Below are positions 24,087 to 35,221 of a stretch of DNA of 64,000 bases, piece by piece; the stretch's first letter is position 1, and the number at the start of each line of letters is the position of its first letter. The position numbers and the translations under genes are program-made. A model generated the notes under the pieces. It saw nothing but the letters and a program-made list of their open reading frames with translations. It made no database searches and had not been told where the DNA came from. This stretch comes from Aquatica leii. Taxonomy: Eukaryota; Arthropoda; Insecta; Coleoptera; Lampyridae. The stretch covers positions 60,440,487 to 60,504,486 of the forward strand of contig CM069433.1 of NCBI GenBank assembly GCA_035610365.1, in the 5' to 3' direction.

Positions 24087-24652
24087 TGTTACGTATTATT
24101 AAAACTAATTTATTTAAACGAAAAATATTTTGTACTTATACTAAAAAAATATACACTTTTAAATTAACCGAACTAATTAAATCTAATAATATTTAATAAA
24201 AACACACTATTTTATATCACTTACACGAAGATAAGATAAAGTCCGCGGATAGCTTCACACACTTGTTTACACTAAAGTTACGTACAAGATTATTCTCCGT
24301 ATATTTATCTACACACACGCGCTAACGACTTATTTATTTAGACTTGAATAATCTTCTTAACACTGCTGTCTTCGCATTACGGAAATAACTGACCTACGAT
24401 TTGTTGGTTCGGTATTTATACACATTTTGGAAATCCTTCTCGAGTGTTCCATATCTTTCGGTATACGTTCTAGAAGATAGAAAACAACTTCGAGAAGGCT
24501 CTTGAATTTGAGAACGTTTCAATATTTTTTTCTTTGTGTACGTTAGAAAATTACCTTCAATAGTTTAAAAGATAAAAGTCCAAAGTTGCACGAAAATGTC
24601 TTACATAACATTAAAATTCTGTAATTCTAAAACTATTAAACATACTTATACA
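24087..24652 (-). mobile_element. LTR-like segment, possible solo or terminal LTR
   Basis: On the minus strand this segment has promoter-like order. A G+C-richer region with two ctcgag/cgaga words is followed by a TATA box (gtgtataaatacc) near 24420, then a transcribed-looking region. It begins and ends with TG..CA. The upper edge follows a purine-rich run (GTCCGCGGGAG at about 24653-24663) that could be a polypurine tract; an alternative upper edge is 24610, where TGTTATGTAAG mirrors TGTTACGTA at 24087. No target duplication is seen. The adjoining sequence to the right shows no pol motif, so the family is open. It is a fossil if it is an LTR at all. Confidence 0.35.
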
Positions 24653-24659
24653 CTCCCGC

Positions 24660-25685
24660 GGACTTTTTTGTAGTAAATTTTGTGCTCCATAAATTGTTTA
24701 TGTGCAAACTTCATCTATATTGTACGATTTTTGCAGCGTATAAGGCAGAAGCTCGCGCGGATCTAATTCTGCAATTACTATAATTATTTCACTGCCGAGT
24801 GAAATTAAGACGTATTATATTTTTAAAACATAAAATGAATCATAAGGAATATCTTATTTAATAATAATAATAATAAACACTGCATCCAAAAAATACAAAA
24901 AATGAAGTGAAATTGGGCACCACCACAAGTTCTAGATTTGTTTCATCTGAGCGTTCCGTCGTTTAGTTACACGAACCTTTGAATCAAGCATCCTGTAAGT
25001 GTTATTAACACTAAAAATTTAATACTTTAAGTGACAAAGAACTAGGGGGTTTTTAATAAAAAAAATTGTAGTGGACTTAATTTAAGGGGTAAAAAATAAT
25101 ATATCTTGATGTTTATTTTTTTTTTCTTTTTTACTTTTTCTTTGAAGGGGTGGGAATATGTATCCCAAAGAATATTTGTTACTATGTCTAAATAATAAGA
25201 TTATTAGGTCTCTAGGCAAAATGACTAGAGAACACACCATTCTAGGAAATTCCAATCATTCTTTATTACTTGCATAAGATAAACTAAAAATCGTGCAGTT
25301 AGATCAAGTTTTATGGCATATCGGAAAACACTCTTTTCAGAAACCGACACTACATCTTATGTAAATAACGTTAGTTTGCGTTACTTCCTTTTTAGTGCTC
25401 CACTGAGCACAACGACGGTAGGTTGCAATTTTTTCTAGTATATGGTCACTTGCATTTACCAGTCAAATAGTATTTTCTACTGTCGGACGGCCTTCTGGAC
25501 AATTTTTGGCATAGTTTTTTCGTTTTATACTTGAATAAGTGCCGATCATCTCATTGGCAAGTAACGATCTAAACTTCAGATAGGTCTAACCATTTTATCT
25601 GAATTTTATGAAGCTATTTACAATTGATGCCTCTAAGAGACAGTAAAATTTGTGTAACCATGTTACGAGGACTTTCTCGTAACTT
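24660..25685. other. AT-rich DNA with a (TAA)n run
   Basis: A short (AAT)n microsatellite sits at about 24860-24876. The rest has no recognised gene; a few G+C-richer patches near 25.4-25.6 kb may be further decayed element sequence. Confidence 0.4.
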
Positions 25686-25689
25686 TAAT

Positions 25690-25985
25690 AGTGATGATTA
25701 GCTCAGTTGATTTAGTGATTGGATTGTGCGTTTTGATGTGCTAAATTATAAAACAAGTCAAAAAAAAGGCCAAAACTATGAAAGATTATGGTAGGATACG
25801 CCATTTAAACCTACCCAAAGCTGTAATAGAACAAATAGCAAGACAGAAGTTGTAACAACAAATATAGTATTTATCTTATCACAGACAAAAGTTTATGAAG
25901 AGTTAAAGATATTTACATAAGTGCGATGAAACGCAAGCACGTATCGGCGTTTATCACAGAAACACTTTTGATTTTTGTGCCTTCT
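25690..25985 (+). repeat. Dispersed repeat, copy 1
   Basis: This segment can be aligned by eye with 57415-57680. Shared words in order include tgctaaattata, gtaatagaacaaata/ggaaaagaacaaata, cacgacagaagt/caagacagaagt, atatttattgtatcacag, ttacataa and tatcacag. Identity is roughly two thirds. Its left end gattagctcagttgatttag looks like the A box of a tRNA-derived SINE, but the second copy does not share it well. It abuts the piggyBac remnant. Confidence 0.6.
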
Positions 25986-25999
25986 ATTTTACAACGCCA

Positions 26000-26320
26000 A
26001 TATTACCACACTGTGCAAAATTTTGCAAAATTTATGTAAGTTTTTCGATATTCTATTATGGTTTCACAAATAAAAAGATTATTCTTCAGTAAATTATACA
26101 CAAGAAGTATGCTAGAAAAAAAGTTGTCAACAAATAAGGAATAGCTTTTATCAACGTAAGGATGTGAAATATCTGTAACAACTGTTTTCCCAAAAGTTAA
26201 TTCTGTAGTACCCCTTTTTCCAGTGTATATGTTGAAATTCAACAAGCCTCTCTTGATAGCTACACTAGTAGGTACTTCTTCATTGACAAACGAATTAGGA
26301 ATGACTCGGGTAGCAAGATG
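26000..26320 (-). pseudogene. piggyBac transposase fragment
   Basis: The minus-strand frame 26245-26003 reads LNFNIYTGKRGTTELTFGKT, then VVTDISHPYVDKSYSLFVDN and FFSSILLVYNLLKNNLFICE. This matches the core of piggyBac transposases (DDE_Tnp_1_7), where YxxKFxVYxGK, GxxVVxxL and the LYFDNFFTSLPLL motif with its catalytic Asp are typical. Only about 80 residues remain. The N-terminus, the C-terminal cysteine-rich domain and TTAA-flanked ends are not seen here. It is not the source of the short piggyBac element at 31 kb as far as I can judge. Confidence 0.8.
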
Positions 26321-26329
26321 TAAAATAAC

Positions 26330-27890
26330 TAATCGTAATAATGTGTTTGTTTAATTTAATTTTCTTGTAGATATACTATCCCATTTTATTCGTATTTTTT
26401 ACATTTTATAGATTACATTTGTCATGTAGAATACTAGTCATTATCGATTTTTAAAAATTGTATTTTTCTACGTGTAGAAAACATATTTACATCACAACAT
26501 TACGTATGAATATAATAGTATGTATATTAAAGAACAAGTTCCATAAAAGCCCTATGAACATAAAATAACGTTTTTGCAAAGTACACGTATATATATAGAT
26601 GAATTAAATAATAATAACTACTTGGTCTGTGTATTCAATAATAGGTAGTGGTGTTGTATATGTGTTATACAATTACTTAGTTTTTTATTCAATGCCCTTG
26701 TTTTCAAGATAGCAGTATGATTTTATAGATCTATAGTAAAATATGATAAATCGGCATATGTGAACAGATAAATAAACAAAGAATAACAAATACTGTAGTT
26801 AGAGATTTTTTATACAGTTTTACAACAATGTATGTACGTCCTATTGTAGTTTTTACTGAAGTATTAATTACAATGCGTTCATTTTTGTTCCTTTTTTTTT
26901 GAAATTTTAATCATTTACTTCCTCTGAGTAGCTAAACCTTTCTGCCAAGTTTAGTCACAAACACCTTCTTGGTGTTGCAATTTTAGTGTCACAGGTTATA
27001 TTTAAAAAATGCATTACACATCGTTATTTTTTTTTCGTTATATATGTGCCACAAGAATTTATTATATATGTATTTTTAAAATAAAATAAAGATACTTGAA
27101 TGTGGGAACTTGTCTAAAGCTGAAAAAACCAAATTTTCGTTGTTCGTTTCTTATTACATAATTTTTTCAAGAACTGTTAAAAAGTGCTCTTAATTCGATT
27201 GACTTCAATATTCTTTGGAAACAATGTATTCCTTAATCAAGGACAAGGATGTACAATAAGATTTTTAAAAAATTGGTCTAGTTGTGTATCATTGCATGTT
27301 CAACGACAGTAAACGAATTTGAACATCGCACTTTCGAATAGTGTCGATTCTAGTAGTTCGATCTATGGAACTGTAATGAATCGAAGTCCGATTGTTTTGT
27401 TTTGAAGTTGGGTAAATTGGGGTCTGCGCGATGAGATTCCATTTTTTTAGGGCGGTAGCCATCTTTTTTGGTGATTGTGAATAGTTGTGGACGACACATG
27501 TTCAGGGCAATTTAACGAATTATCATTCCGGATGATTGTACCGTAACCAGCCCACATGGTAATTAACGATTTTTTTTATCTCGTTTTGTAAAAAAATTTT
27601 TTACAGTCTTTCCTGTCTCCGGATTACATATATTTCCGGATGAATGATTATAACTAGGAACACTAAAATCACTCAAATTACTTATTGGTATTATAGTAAC
27701 GATAACTTGGACCTCAGTACATGCACATATATCGTACTCACATGCTTCAAGTCCAAGCACGGATTGAAATGGGCTACTATTAGAAAACTATTTGTGTTAC
27801 GACACCAACGGCTAAATGGGGTTATCTGCAACGAGGCGAATCCGCTTCTTACAACTCAAAATTTTCTTGAAACCATAGAGTTCTTAACGT
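26330..27890. other. AT-rich DNA, nothing certain
   Basis: The left 1.1 kb is plain AT-rich. Between about 27.25 and 27.9 kb the base composition rises and may hold the decayed N-terminal part of the mariner remnant that follows; the frames at 27563-27760 and 27644-27976 overlap this and are not convincing genes on their own. Confidence 0.4.
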
Positions 27891-27899
27891 CAAGAAAAA

Positions 27900-28723
27900 A
27901 AAAAGATATGACAAAAACGATGCCGCAACTACTGTTGCAATGGATTCGGTGTAATAGCATTCTAAACTATCATTGAGGGCACGTTCACCTAATATTAGTG
28001 TTAGTAAATCGCAATTACAAACAATTTACAAATCTAATAAGGTGCAGCCATTCAAACCAAAACTTGTAAACACTCTCAAAGCATGTGGTGTGGGTTGAAG
28101 ATTATTATTTTGTCTTACCATCGGGGAAAAATGTATTGAAAAACGAAATTTTTATAAAAATATATTATTTTAAGACGAAGTAACTTTTAATACACATAGC
28201 GCTATTTCCTTTCAAAATTGTCGCTACTGGTCTACAAAAAATTTTTGAATTTATTGTAGAAGACAATATAACCAAAACATGAATCTGTGGTGTGCTATTT
28301 CATATCGTTTTGGCATTATTGGACATTACTTCATAGAAGGACGGTTAAATGAGAACAATTATCTATAGCTACTTGAAAATATTAGGGAAGAGTATTTATT
28401 TATTTACATCAAGACAGATGCCCTGCACATGCAACAGCACGCGTAGCTGAATGGATGAATTTAATGTTTGGAGTGGATAGCAAGAAATATGCTGATTGCG
28501 TGGTTTCAAAGATCACCCGACCCCACTATACTAGATTTTTTTATAGAGTCGCTTCAAAAATCTGGTTTATTCTCAACCGATACCGAACAGTAAAAATGCA
28601 CTAAAAGAAAGAATACGAAACACTGTACAACTAATACAGATCGAAGAAATTCGGAACAGTTTCAAAGAATTCAGACATCGCATAGTGCGGTGTGCAGAAA
28701 ATGGTGGCAATTATGTTAAATAG
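27900..28723 (+). pseudogene. Mariner-like transposase relic
   Basis: Pieces of one transposase appear in order on the plus strand: KNDAATTVAMDSV; RARSPNISVSKSQLQTIYKS and NKVQPFKPKLVNTLK (the second helix-turn-helix and linker, HKFHPYKIKLVQEL in typical members); DEVTFNTHSAISFQNCRYWS with the first catalytic Asp; NLWCAISYRFGIIGHYFIEG; then a damaged second catalytic segment and a C-terminus RHRIVRCAENGGNYVK ending at 28723. The match is to the insect mariner-like group with DEATFTNHG..N..N.HYWS. Several frame changes and in-frame stops are present (for example near 27.94, 28.10 and 28.36-28.47 kb), so it is old. Confidence 0.78.
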
Positions 28724-28729
28724 ATAATT

Positions 28730-29960
28730 GATTGTAGAACAATGAATGTTATTATTATATTTTATGCATCTAATATGTGAATAAATATAATTTTATTTTG
28801 TTGAAATTAAACAATGATTGCTTAATTAAAAAAAGTATATCTTTCTTAAATTTTGTATAGAGCTATACTTTGTCATTCTGAACAACTTTTCTTAGTAACA
28901 TTTTAACTACTGTAAACGAGAAAATTACTTTACTTAAAACGTATATAGTTTTTGCTCAACTGTCAAGGTCTACGTGATTTTACAAAATAGAGAATACATT
29001 AAAAATAAGTTTTAAAAAAGCAGAACTTAATTACAAAAAGTCAAATGAAAACTTAAAAAAAAATAGTTCCATACACCTCTTGTAACCTCAATCCTGGGAC
29101 ACACTTCATATTGAGTATAAATAAATAATGAATATTGAAAATTATGAAAATTTTGTTTATTCTTTGTATTATATAGACATACTGTTTATATAAGATTCTT
29201 CTTTTTATACTTCTATGGAAATTATAAACACTCTGAGAAGAAAATTTGAACGCACAGTTTTCCAGCTGCCGCCGTTTTATTCTATTCTTCAAAGGATTGA
29301 ATTTACATGGAATGAACGCAAAAATTGGTCGACACAATACTTTTTCACAGTTTAATGACTGAAAATGGCATTAACAAATTTACAGATATGTATAACTTAA
29401 CATAACAAAAACGTATTTATTAAATTTATTATCATTTTTGCACAATTAACAGATTTACTTATTTTGGAAGAAATGCATAAGATTTTTTCGTTTACTAAAT
29501 GTAATTAATCTCTTTGTCAACAGCTTTTTTAAGCATTATTAAAAACTGAAAGCACGCTATTAAAAAAACCTTGTCACATACTTTTTAACAGTACATTTCA
29601 CTATAAATGAGCTATTTAACTAAACTAAATTGTGTACTTTATTTTTTTATGCGTACATAATGATTTTGAATGTCAATCTATAAATTATTATAGTCAAATG
29701 CAATTAATTTGATGTAATTTTTACGACTGTAACATATTTTATTTTTCAGTAATTTTTAAATTTAATTAGTTACTTTATTAATAAAAAAAGTATACCATGT
29801 ATCAATATTATTAGATTTTGATTTTATTGCAAAACAAACAGAAGAGGCAAACGGATATTGGATTTTATCGAAATGTACTATAAATTTTATATGATTTAAT
29901 TTTAGTTGCTAAACAAGAACGTATTGGAATGGAACGTTACATAAATTGGTTTATCTTTCA
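28730..29960. other. AT-rich DNA, one unexplained minus-strand frame
   Basis: The minus-strand frame 29337-29053 (94 codons) starts in a G+C-richer patch (29230-29335) reading CRPIFAFIPCKFNPLKNRIK, then becomes AT-rich and Ile/Tyr-rich. I do not recognise it. The rest is plain. Confidence 0.4.
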
Positions 29961-29969
29961 TGTTTGCAG

Positions 29970-30186
29970 GCCTAAAGTAATTTTGTCGTGCACGTGTCTT
30001 GATCGGGAATCGATAGTTTGCGTCCCGTTTGATATCTTAGAGCTCCACGCACGGTTGATTTCTGGCAAGCATTCCCAACACTACAAACATGTCCGTTTTC
30101 CGAGGTTTTGTCTTTTCAAAATTATCTTCTTCCTTATCACGTATAACCCTATCACGTATATTAAAGTTAATTCTCTACCGATCTAA
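29970..30186 (+). CDS. Possible exon of an unidentified host gene
   Basis: A 3' splice site (tttatctttcatgtttgcag) ends at 29969. The next 140 bp are G+C-rich for this window and open in one frame: PKVILSCTCLDRESIVCVPF, then DILELHARLISGKHSQHYKH. The frame runs into AT-rich sequence and stops at 30184-30186. I recognise no family. It might instead be a 3' UTR exon or a conserved non-coding block. Confidence 0.3.
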
Positions 30187-30189
30187 TTG

Positions 30190-31033
30190 GTATTTCTTAT
30201 CGTATATTCTTTTAAATTGTTTTGCTTTCGTTAATATTAAAAAAATTTATGATACATTACTGGTACTTAGTTTTTCAAATTATTTAAATTTAGTTTTTTT
30301 ATTTATTAATGTATAAGAAGATATAAATAGTAATTGCGATTTAATTATAACAGTAGATTAAGGTTAAACCTATATATAAACCTCAGGCGTAGAAATTATG
30401 AGGGTTGACGTTATCACTATATGTACTAAGTTACTGTTGCGTGATTTATTAAGTCTCTGAAGAGTATTTTTAAGATGTTCTAAGCGGTTATTTTACGATA
30501 CTTAAAAATGTGCCGTGTAGTTTTTGTTAGTTGTAATTATTACAATGAATCAATTGTATCTTATTTACAGTTTATTTAAAAAACGTTGATTAAAAATACT
30601 TATATGCAAATGATTTCGGCTGGTATTAACGATTAATATTTATGAATAGTGTGAATTACACTTTATGTTGTACAAACCTCATTTTTGAGTTAATAGTAAC
30701 TGGGGTAAAGCCGAGGCCTACAGAATGCAAATACTCGTAAAATACTTTCAGGACGTGCGATAGACAATTTTTTTTGTTTTAATCTTGATATAGGTTTGTG
30801 CAGATAATGTGTCCATAATTATTAAATAAAATGTTATCTGAAAGCAACACTAAAATAATAACATTAGATACAGATTATGGTTGCATTACATTATTTATTT
30901 ATTTTAATTAGTTTTACATTAAAACAAGCTGAAACCGTTTTACTTCAAAACTTAATCTATAACACCTATTGTTTTTTATTATTGGAGCATTCTTTTTATA
31001 TAGTATTTATGGTGGTCCGACTTGTTTAATTAA
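30190..31033. other. AT-rich DNA, nothing recognised
   Basis: Plain AT-rich sequence up to the TTAA at the left edge of the piggyBac element. Confidence 0.5.
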
Positions 31034-31037
31034 TTAA

Positions 31038-31569
31038 CCTTCGGATTACCAAGCAATTTTTGAGGCGCCGATTACCAAGTGGGGTCAAATTTGACCCCAA
31101 GTTTTTTTTTCTTATTTTGTAAAGAAAAACCGATTAATTTGTAATGGTAACCTTTATTAATATTTTAAATTAACATTAGATTTTATATAAACTAATAAAA
31201 ATATAAAAATAAAATGTAAACATAAATTAGTAAGGCCAACATCTATTACATATTATTGTAGTTTTTTTCTGGCAATGTTGTTTACATACAAAGAGTTTGC
31301 ACTTTTTACATGTTTCCGAACATTTTTTGTCATTTGCTCTTGGACATATCTTACAACGACCTCTTTTTGTGTTGTTCTGTCTCTGCCAAACAATATTTTT
31401 TTTACGTTGCAAAACAAATAACAATTGAAAAATTTGTTATATATTATTAAACATTGTTGAAAGAAACTTAGCTAAAAAAATATTGGGACAGTTGTAAAAA
31501 AAAACTTAAGAAAAGACAATAAAAACAACACGTCTGGGGTCAAAAAAGACCCCAATGGTAATCGGAAGG
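31038..31569. mobile_element. Internally deleted piggyBac element, 532 bp
   Basis: It is flanked on both sides by TTAA (31034-31037 and 31570-31573), the piggyBac target. The ends are inverted repeats, CCTTCGGATTACCA at the left and its complement (TGGTAATCGGAAGG) at the right with one mismatch. Just inside each end is a subterminal palindrome: GGGGTCAAATTTGACCCC at about 31082-31099, and a matching GGGGTC(A)6GACCCC at the right, as in many piggyBac families. The interior keeps only the C-terminal part of the transposase gene, so this copy is non-autonomous and could be moved in trans. Confidence 0.93.
31227..31424 (-). pseudogene. piggyBac transposase C-terminal cysteine-rich domain
   Basis: This 65-codon minus-strand frame reads KRGRCKICPRANDKKCSETC, then KKCKLFVCKQHCQKKTTIIC and NRC. 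The spacing of Cys and His pairs (CxxC, CxxC, CxxH, CxxC) is that of the cross-brace zinc-binding domain at the C-terminus of piggyBac transposases, which binds the subterminal palindromes. The rest of the transposase is deleted. The domain itself is unbroken to its stop near 31227, so it might still be translated if joined to upstream sequence by transcription from outside. Confidence 0.87.
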
Positions 31570-31573
31570 TTAA

Positions 31574-32448
31574 ACAACTGTCTAAAGTGACCACTCTATC
31601 TAATACAAAGTTCAATGAAGCATCATTACTAATAATTAAATATTGAAAACTTTTCGAATAATTCACTGTAGCGTCATGGGCAAAACTTAAACATAAAACA
31701 GAACAGCAACAGTTCTAAAAATCGTACAAAATACAAAATCGAATTTTGTAATAAAATAACTTAATAAATTATATATGAAACAAAATTAAATTAATTATAA
31801 AATAGTTTTTAGTCAAATAAGATTTCACAATTAAAGCTTACAATCAAATACAAATACAAGCTCAAATAGAAAATGATGCTATTAAAAATGTATAAGTATG
31901 TAAAATATTGTATTGTAACTTATTCTCTGTAGCTGTACGGCTTTTACTGTAAGTAAATCAAAAATAAAATCAAAGGTTGCTATAAAAAATTGTTAAAATA
32001 AGAAATAAGATGTTAAAATATTAACATTGGCGTTATGGTATTAACAATATAATAATTAAATTAATAGAATTCAGATTTTCACGGGTCGAATTCGTAATAC
32101 AATTTTCCATTCTGGGTAATTTCCGTATTGTCGTAACAGGAAAAACTTAAAAAATTAGGAATATTTTAAATTTTACAAGATTATTATAAAACTAATACAT
32201 TAAAAAATAAATTAAATGCGGTACCTTTGTAGTAACATACATAATTGAATCAAAATTGGAAAATTTGTTGAGTAATGTTTGGGGCATTTTGTACTTGTAA
32301 AGAAGACACACTCCCATTACATGCACCTAATTATTATTTTGGTTATAAAATTTTTATATTACATGTTGTAGACAATTGTATTAATTTTTTATTTTATTCT
32401 TTTAGAACCTGCTCATGTATAGTGTATATACCATATTTATAATTATAT
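31574..32448. other. AT-rich DNA, nothing recognised
   Basis: No feature is seen before the AT-rich target site of the PLE. Confidence 0.5.
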
Positions 32449-32460
32449 ATATAATTTTAT

Positions 32461-32905
32461 ATTTCTAATTGTTTTATTGGGAAGTAAAGTCTGAATTATT
32501 TGTTTTTTTTTTATTTTTTCAAGCTTTCGCAACAAATTTGTTGCTTCATCAGGAAAACTAAAAATTTATAATATAATTGCACAGAACATTATTCAAAAAA
32601 TATTAATTTTACAATTATAAAAGTTCACACAAACTTCGACAGCGTTATTAAATTGAAATATGTCAAATTGACAAATTAACAAGTAAATTGATTTAAAAAA
32701 AATAACTGCAAAAATATTAATACATGAATGAAAAAATGAATTTAAGAAACTTAAATATAGAAAAATAAATTATTTAATTATCTGTAAAAGATAAGAATAA
32801 ATAATACTCATACCTTCAATGTCAGTTCTTTTGTTCATTGAAGTTTCACACCTAATAATATGTAACATTTCTAAAAAGTTTCTTTTTTGTTGGTTTTTTT
32901 CTTAT
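32461..32905 (-). repeat. PLE inverted terminal repeat, left copy
   Basis: Inverted copy of 34452-34891. It includes the GCAACAAATTTGTTGC palindrome at 32529-32544, flanked by TTTC and TCATCAG. Confidence 0.92.
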
Positions 32906-32928
32906 ATATTATTATTATTATAGGCTTA

Positions 32929-34560
32929 TTAGTGATGCTATCTGATAAGTTAAATATCACAACTATAATGATGAAATCTCAATATGAACAACTTGCAATT
33001 GAACATTTGCAAGAAACCACTTACTATAAAAAACTTATTCGTGATCCAACATCAACTATTAAACAAAAGTCAAATTCTATAATAACCGAACTAGAAAAAA
33101 AAACATATGATTTCTAAAGAACAAGGTTCAAAATATAGAATAAACAATTGCACATCTGGTAAATTTTATGGTTTACCTAAAGTTCATAAACCTACATTAC
33201 AACTTAGACCTATTATTTCATTAATTAATAGTCCCAATAGTGGAATTGCTAAAATGTTAACTGAAATTCTAACTGCTTCTTATAACTATAACAATAATTA
33301 TTATATCAAAGATTCTTTTGAATTTAGTAGTTTTATTAACAATTTTCAAATTCCTATTAATTATATTTTAATTAGCTTAGATGTTAAATCCTTATTTAGT
33401 AATGTCTCTTTAAATCTCACTAAAGATAGTATTACAAGAAATTGGTCTCAAATAGAATTAAATTGTAATATTTCCAAAAACAAATTTCTTTGGTTAATTG
33501 AGTATTTATTTAACTCAACGACTTTTGTATACAAAAATATTCATTACAAACAAATTCTTGGTATGCCTATGGGCAGTTCAGTATCTCCTATTCTTTCTCA
33601 ATACGTTATGGATGATCTTTTAGAATTTTGTTTAAAACAACTAAATTTTTTTGTTCCTTTTATTAAAAAATATGTTGATGACATAATTCTTGCTATTCCT
33701 CAAAATCAATCTAATGAAATTTTGAATGTTTTTAATAATTATAATAAATTTTTGGAATTTACTATTGAAGAAGAGGAAGATAGACATATATCTTTTCTTG
33801 ATTTATTACTTCATAGGCAAGAAAATGGTATATTAGGAACTTCATGGTTTACTAGACCTGGTTTTTCAGGTCGTTATATTAACTTTAAATCATACCATGA
33901 CTATAAGTATAAAATTAATTTAATAATTAATTTAAAATCAAGAATTTTAAAATTATCTCATAAAAATATATAAATGATGATCTTCATAAGCTAAGAGAAA
34001 TTTTATTAAAAAATGGATATCCAATTAAATTATTAAATAAATTGTTATTTCAAACATCTAATGTTGTTAGAAATTCACAAGAAATTATTCCTACAGAAAT
34101 TAAATATTTTTCAATTCCTTATGTTAAAGATTTATCTTTTAAGTTAAAAAAAAATTATAAATTCATGTAACCCTAACGTTAAAATTGCTTATAAAAACAT
34201 CTTAATTGGACGTACTGTTTTTTCAAAATTAAAAGATATTATTTCACAAAACTTAAAATCAAATGTAGTTTATAAAATTTCTTGTTTTGATTGTAATTCA
34301 TGTTATATTGGGCAGACCGGAAGATTATTAGTTGATAGAATTACTTCACATAAAAGTGACATTAAATTAAACAAACCTAGTTGTATGTTATCAATTCATT
34401 GTAATCAAAATTTGCATTCTCCGGACTATAACTCTATCAAAATTTTAGATGAAGAAAAAACCAACAAAAAAGAAACTTTTAGAAATGTTACATATTATTA
34501 GGTGTGAAACTTCAATGAACAAAAGAACTGACATTGAAGGTATGAGTATTATTTATTCTT
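32929..34560 (+). pseudogene. PLE polyprotein: reverse transcriptase plus GIY-YIG endonuclease
   Basis: The N-terminal part has MMKSQYEQLAIEHLQETTYY and KLIRDPTSTI. A frame change near 33.11 kb leads to the long open frame 33107-33973 with the RT: KFYGLPKVHKP, LRPIISLINSPNSG, YILISLDVKSLF (first catalytic Asp), ILGMPMGSSVSPILSQYVM, KKYVDDIILAI (the catalytic DD, about 33677-33682) and HISFLDLLLHRQENG. After another break near 33.97 kb come HKLREILLKNGY and, after a third near 34.16 kb, VKIAYKNILIGRTVFSKLKD. The GIY-YIG nuclease follows with VVYKISCFDCNSCYIGQTGR. A last frame change near 34.49 kb leads into RCETSMNKRTDIEGMSIIYS and the end at about 34.55 kb. So at least four breaks; the RT core itself is unbroken. 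Confidence 0.88.
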
Positions 34561-34891
34561 ATCTTTTACAGATAATTAAATAATTTATTTTTCTATATTT
34601 AAGTTTCTTAAATTCATTTTTTCATTCATGTATTAATATTTTTGCAGTTATTTTTTTTAAATCAATTTACTTGTTAATTTGTCAATTTGACATATTTCAA
34701 TTTAATAACGCTGTCGAAGTTTGTGTGAACTTTTATAATTGTAAAATTAATATTTTTTGAATAATGTTCTGTGCAATTATATTATAAATTTTTAGTTTTC
34801 CTGATGAAGCAACAAATTTGTTGCGAAAGCTTGAAAAAATAAAAAAAAACAAATAATTCAGACTTTACTTCCCAATAAAACAATTAGAAAT
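34452..34891 (+). repeat. PLE inverted terminal repeat, right copy
   Basis: Contains the end of the PLE reading frame and the motif CTGATGA (34801-34807), stem palindrome, GAAA (34825-34828), which resembles a hammerhead ribozyme core with one extra base. Confidence 0.92.
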
Positions 34892-34933
34892 TAATTATTT
34901 AGAAGTCGAATAAATACTTAACATTATAATTTT

Positions 34934-34953
34934 ATATATATATATATATATAT
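34934..34953. repeat. (TA)n microsatellite at the PLE target
   Basis: About nine TA units adjoining the right target duplication. Confidence 0.85.
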
Positions 34954-35221
34954 AATTATAATTGTTTAACCGTAATAAGTAACGGTAATGATAACCAAAA
35001 AAAACAATGTTCTACTTGCTTATCTGGTAGATAGCAATACTTTCACGTTGTTGCAGATAATGCTGACAATTTTTTAGATTAGGGGAAGATCGGGTAGTGC
35101 GGGACGCTTAAGCTTTTGATTTTTTTTCTAAAGTATAACAGACATTTATAAAAATTAAAAGTTTCTAATTAAAACTATGGCAATTTGTTTTATCTGATTG
35201 TGAAAACTGCATTTGAGTATT

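Larger units (their letters stand above)
32461..34924 (+). mobile_element. Penelope-like element (PLE) with inverted terminal repeats
   Basis: The ends are inverted copies of about 440 bp (32461-32905 and 34452-34891) that I read as nearly identical. The right copy contains the last codons of the polyprotein, so the left copy is an inverted duplicate of the 3' end, a known PLE arrangement (pseudo-LTRs in opposite orientation). A 33-bp tail (34892-34924) is present only at the right end, matching the short one-sided extension known from Penelope. A candidate target duplication ATAATTTTAT lies at 32451-32460 and just after the tail. Between the repeats is a broken RT plus GIY-YIG reading frame. 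Confidence 0.9.
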
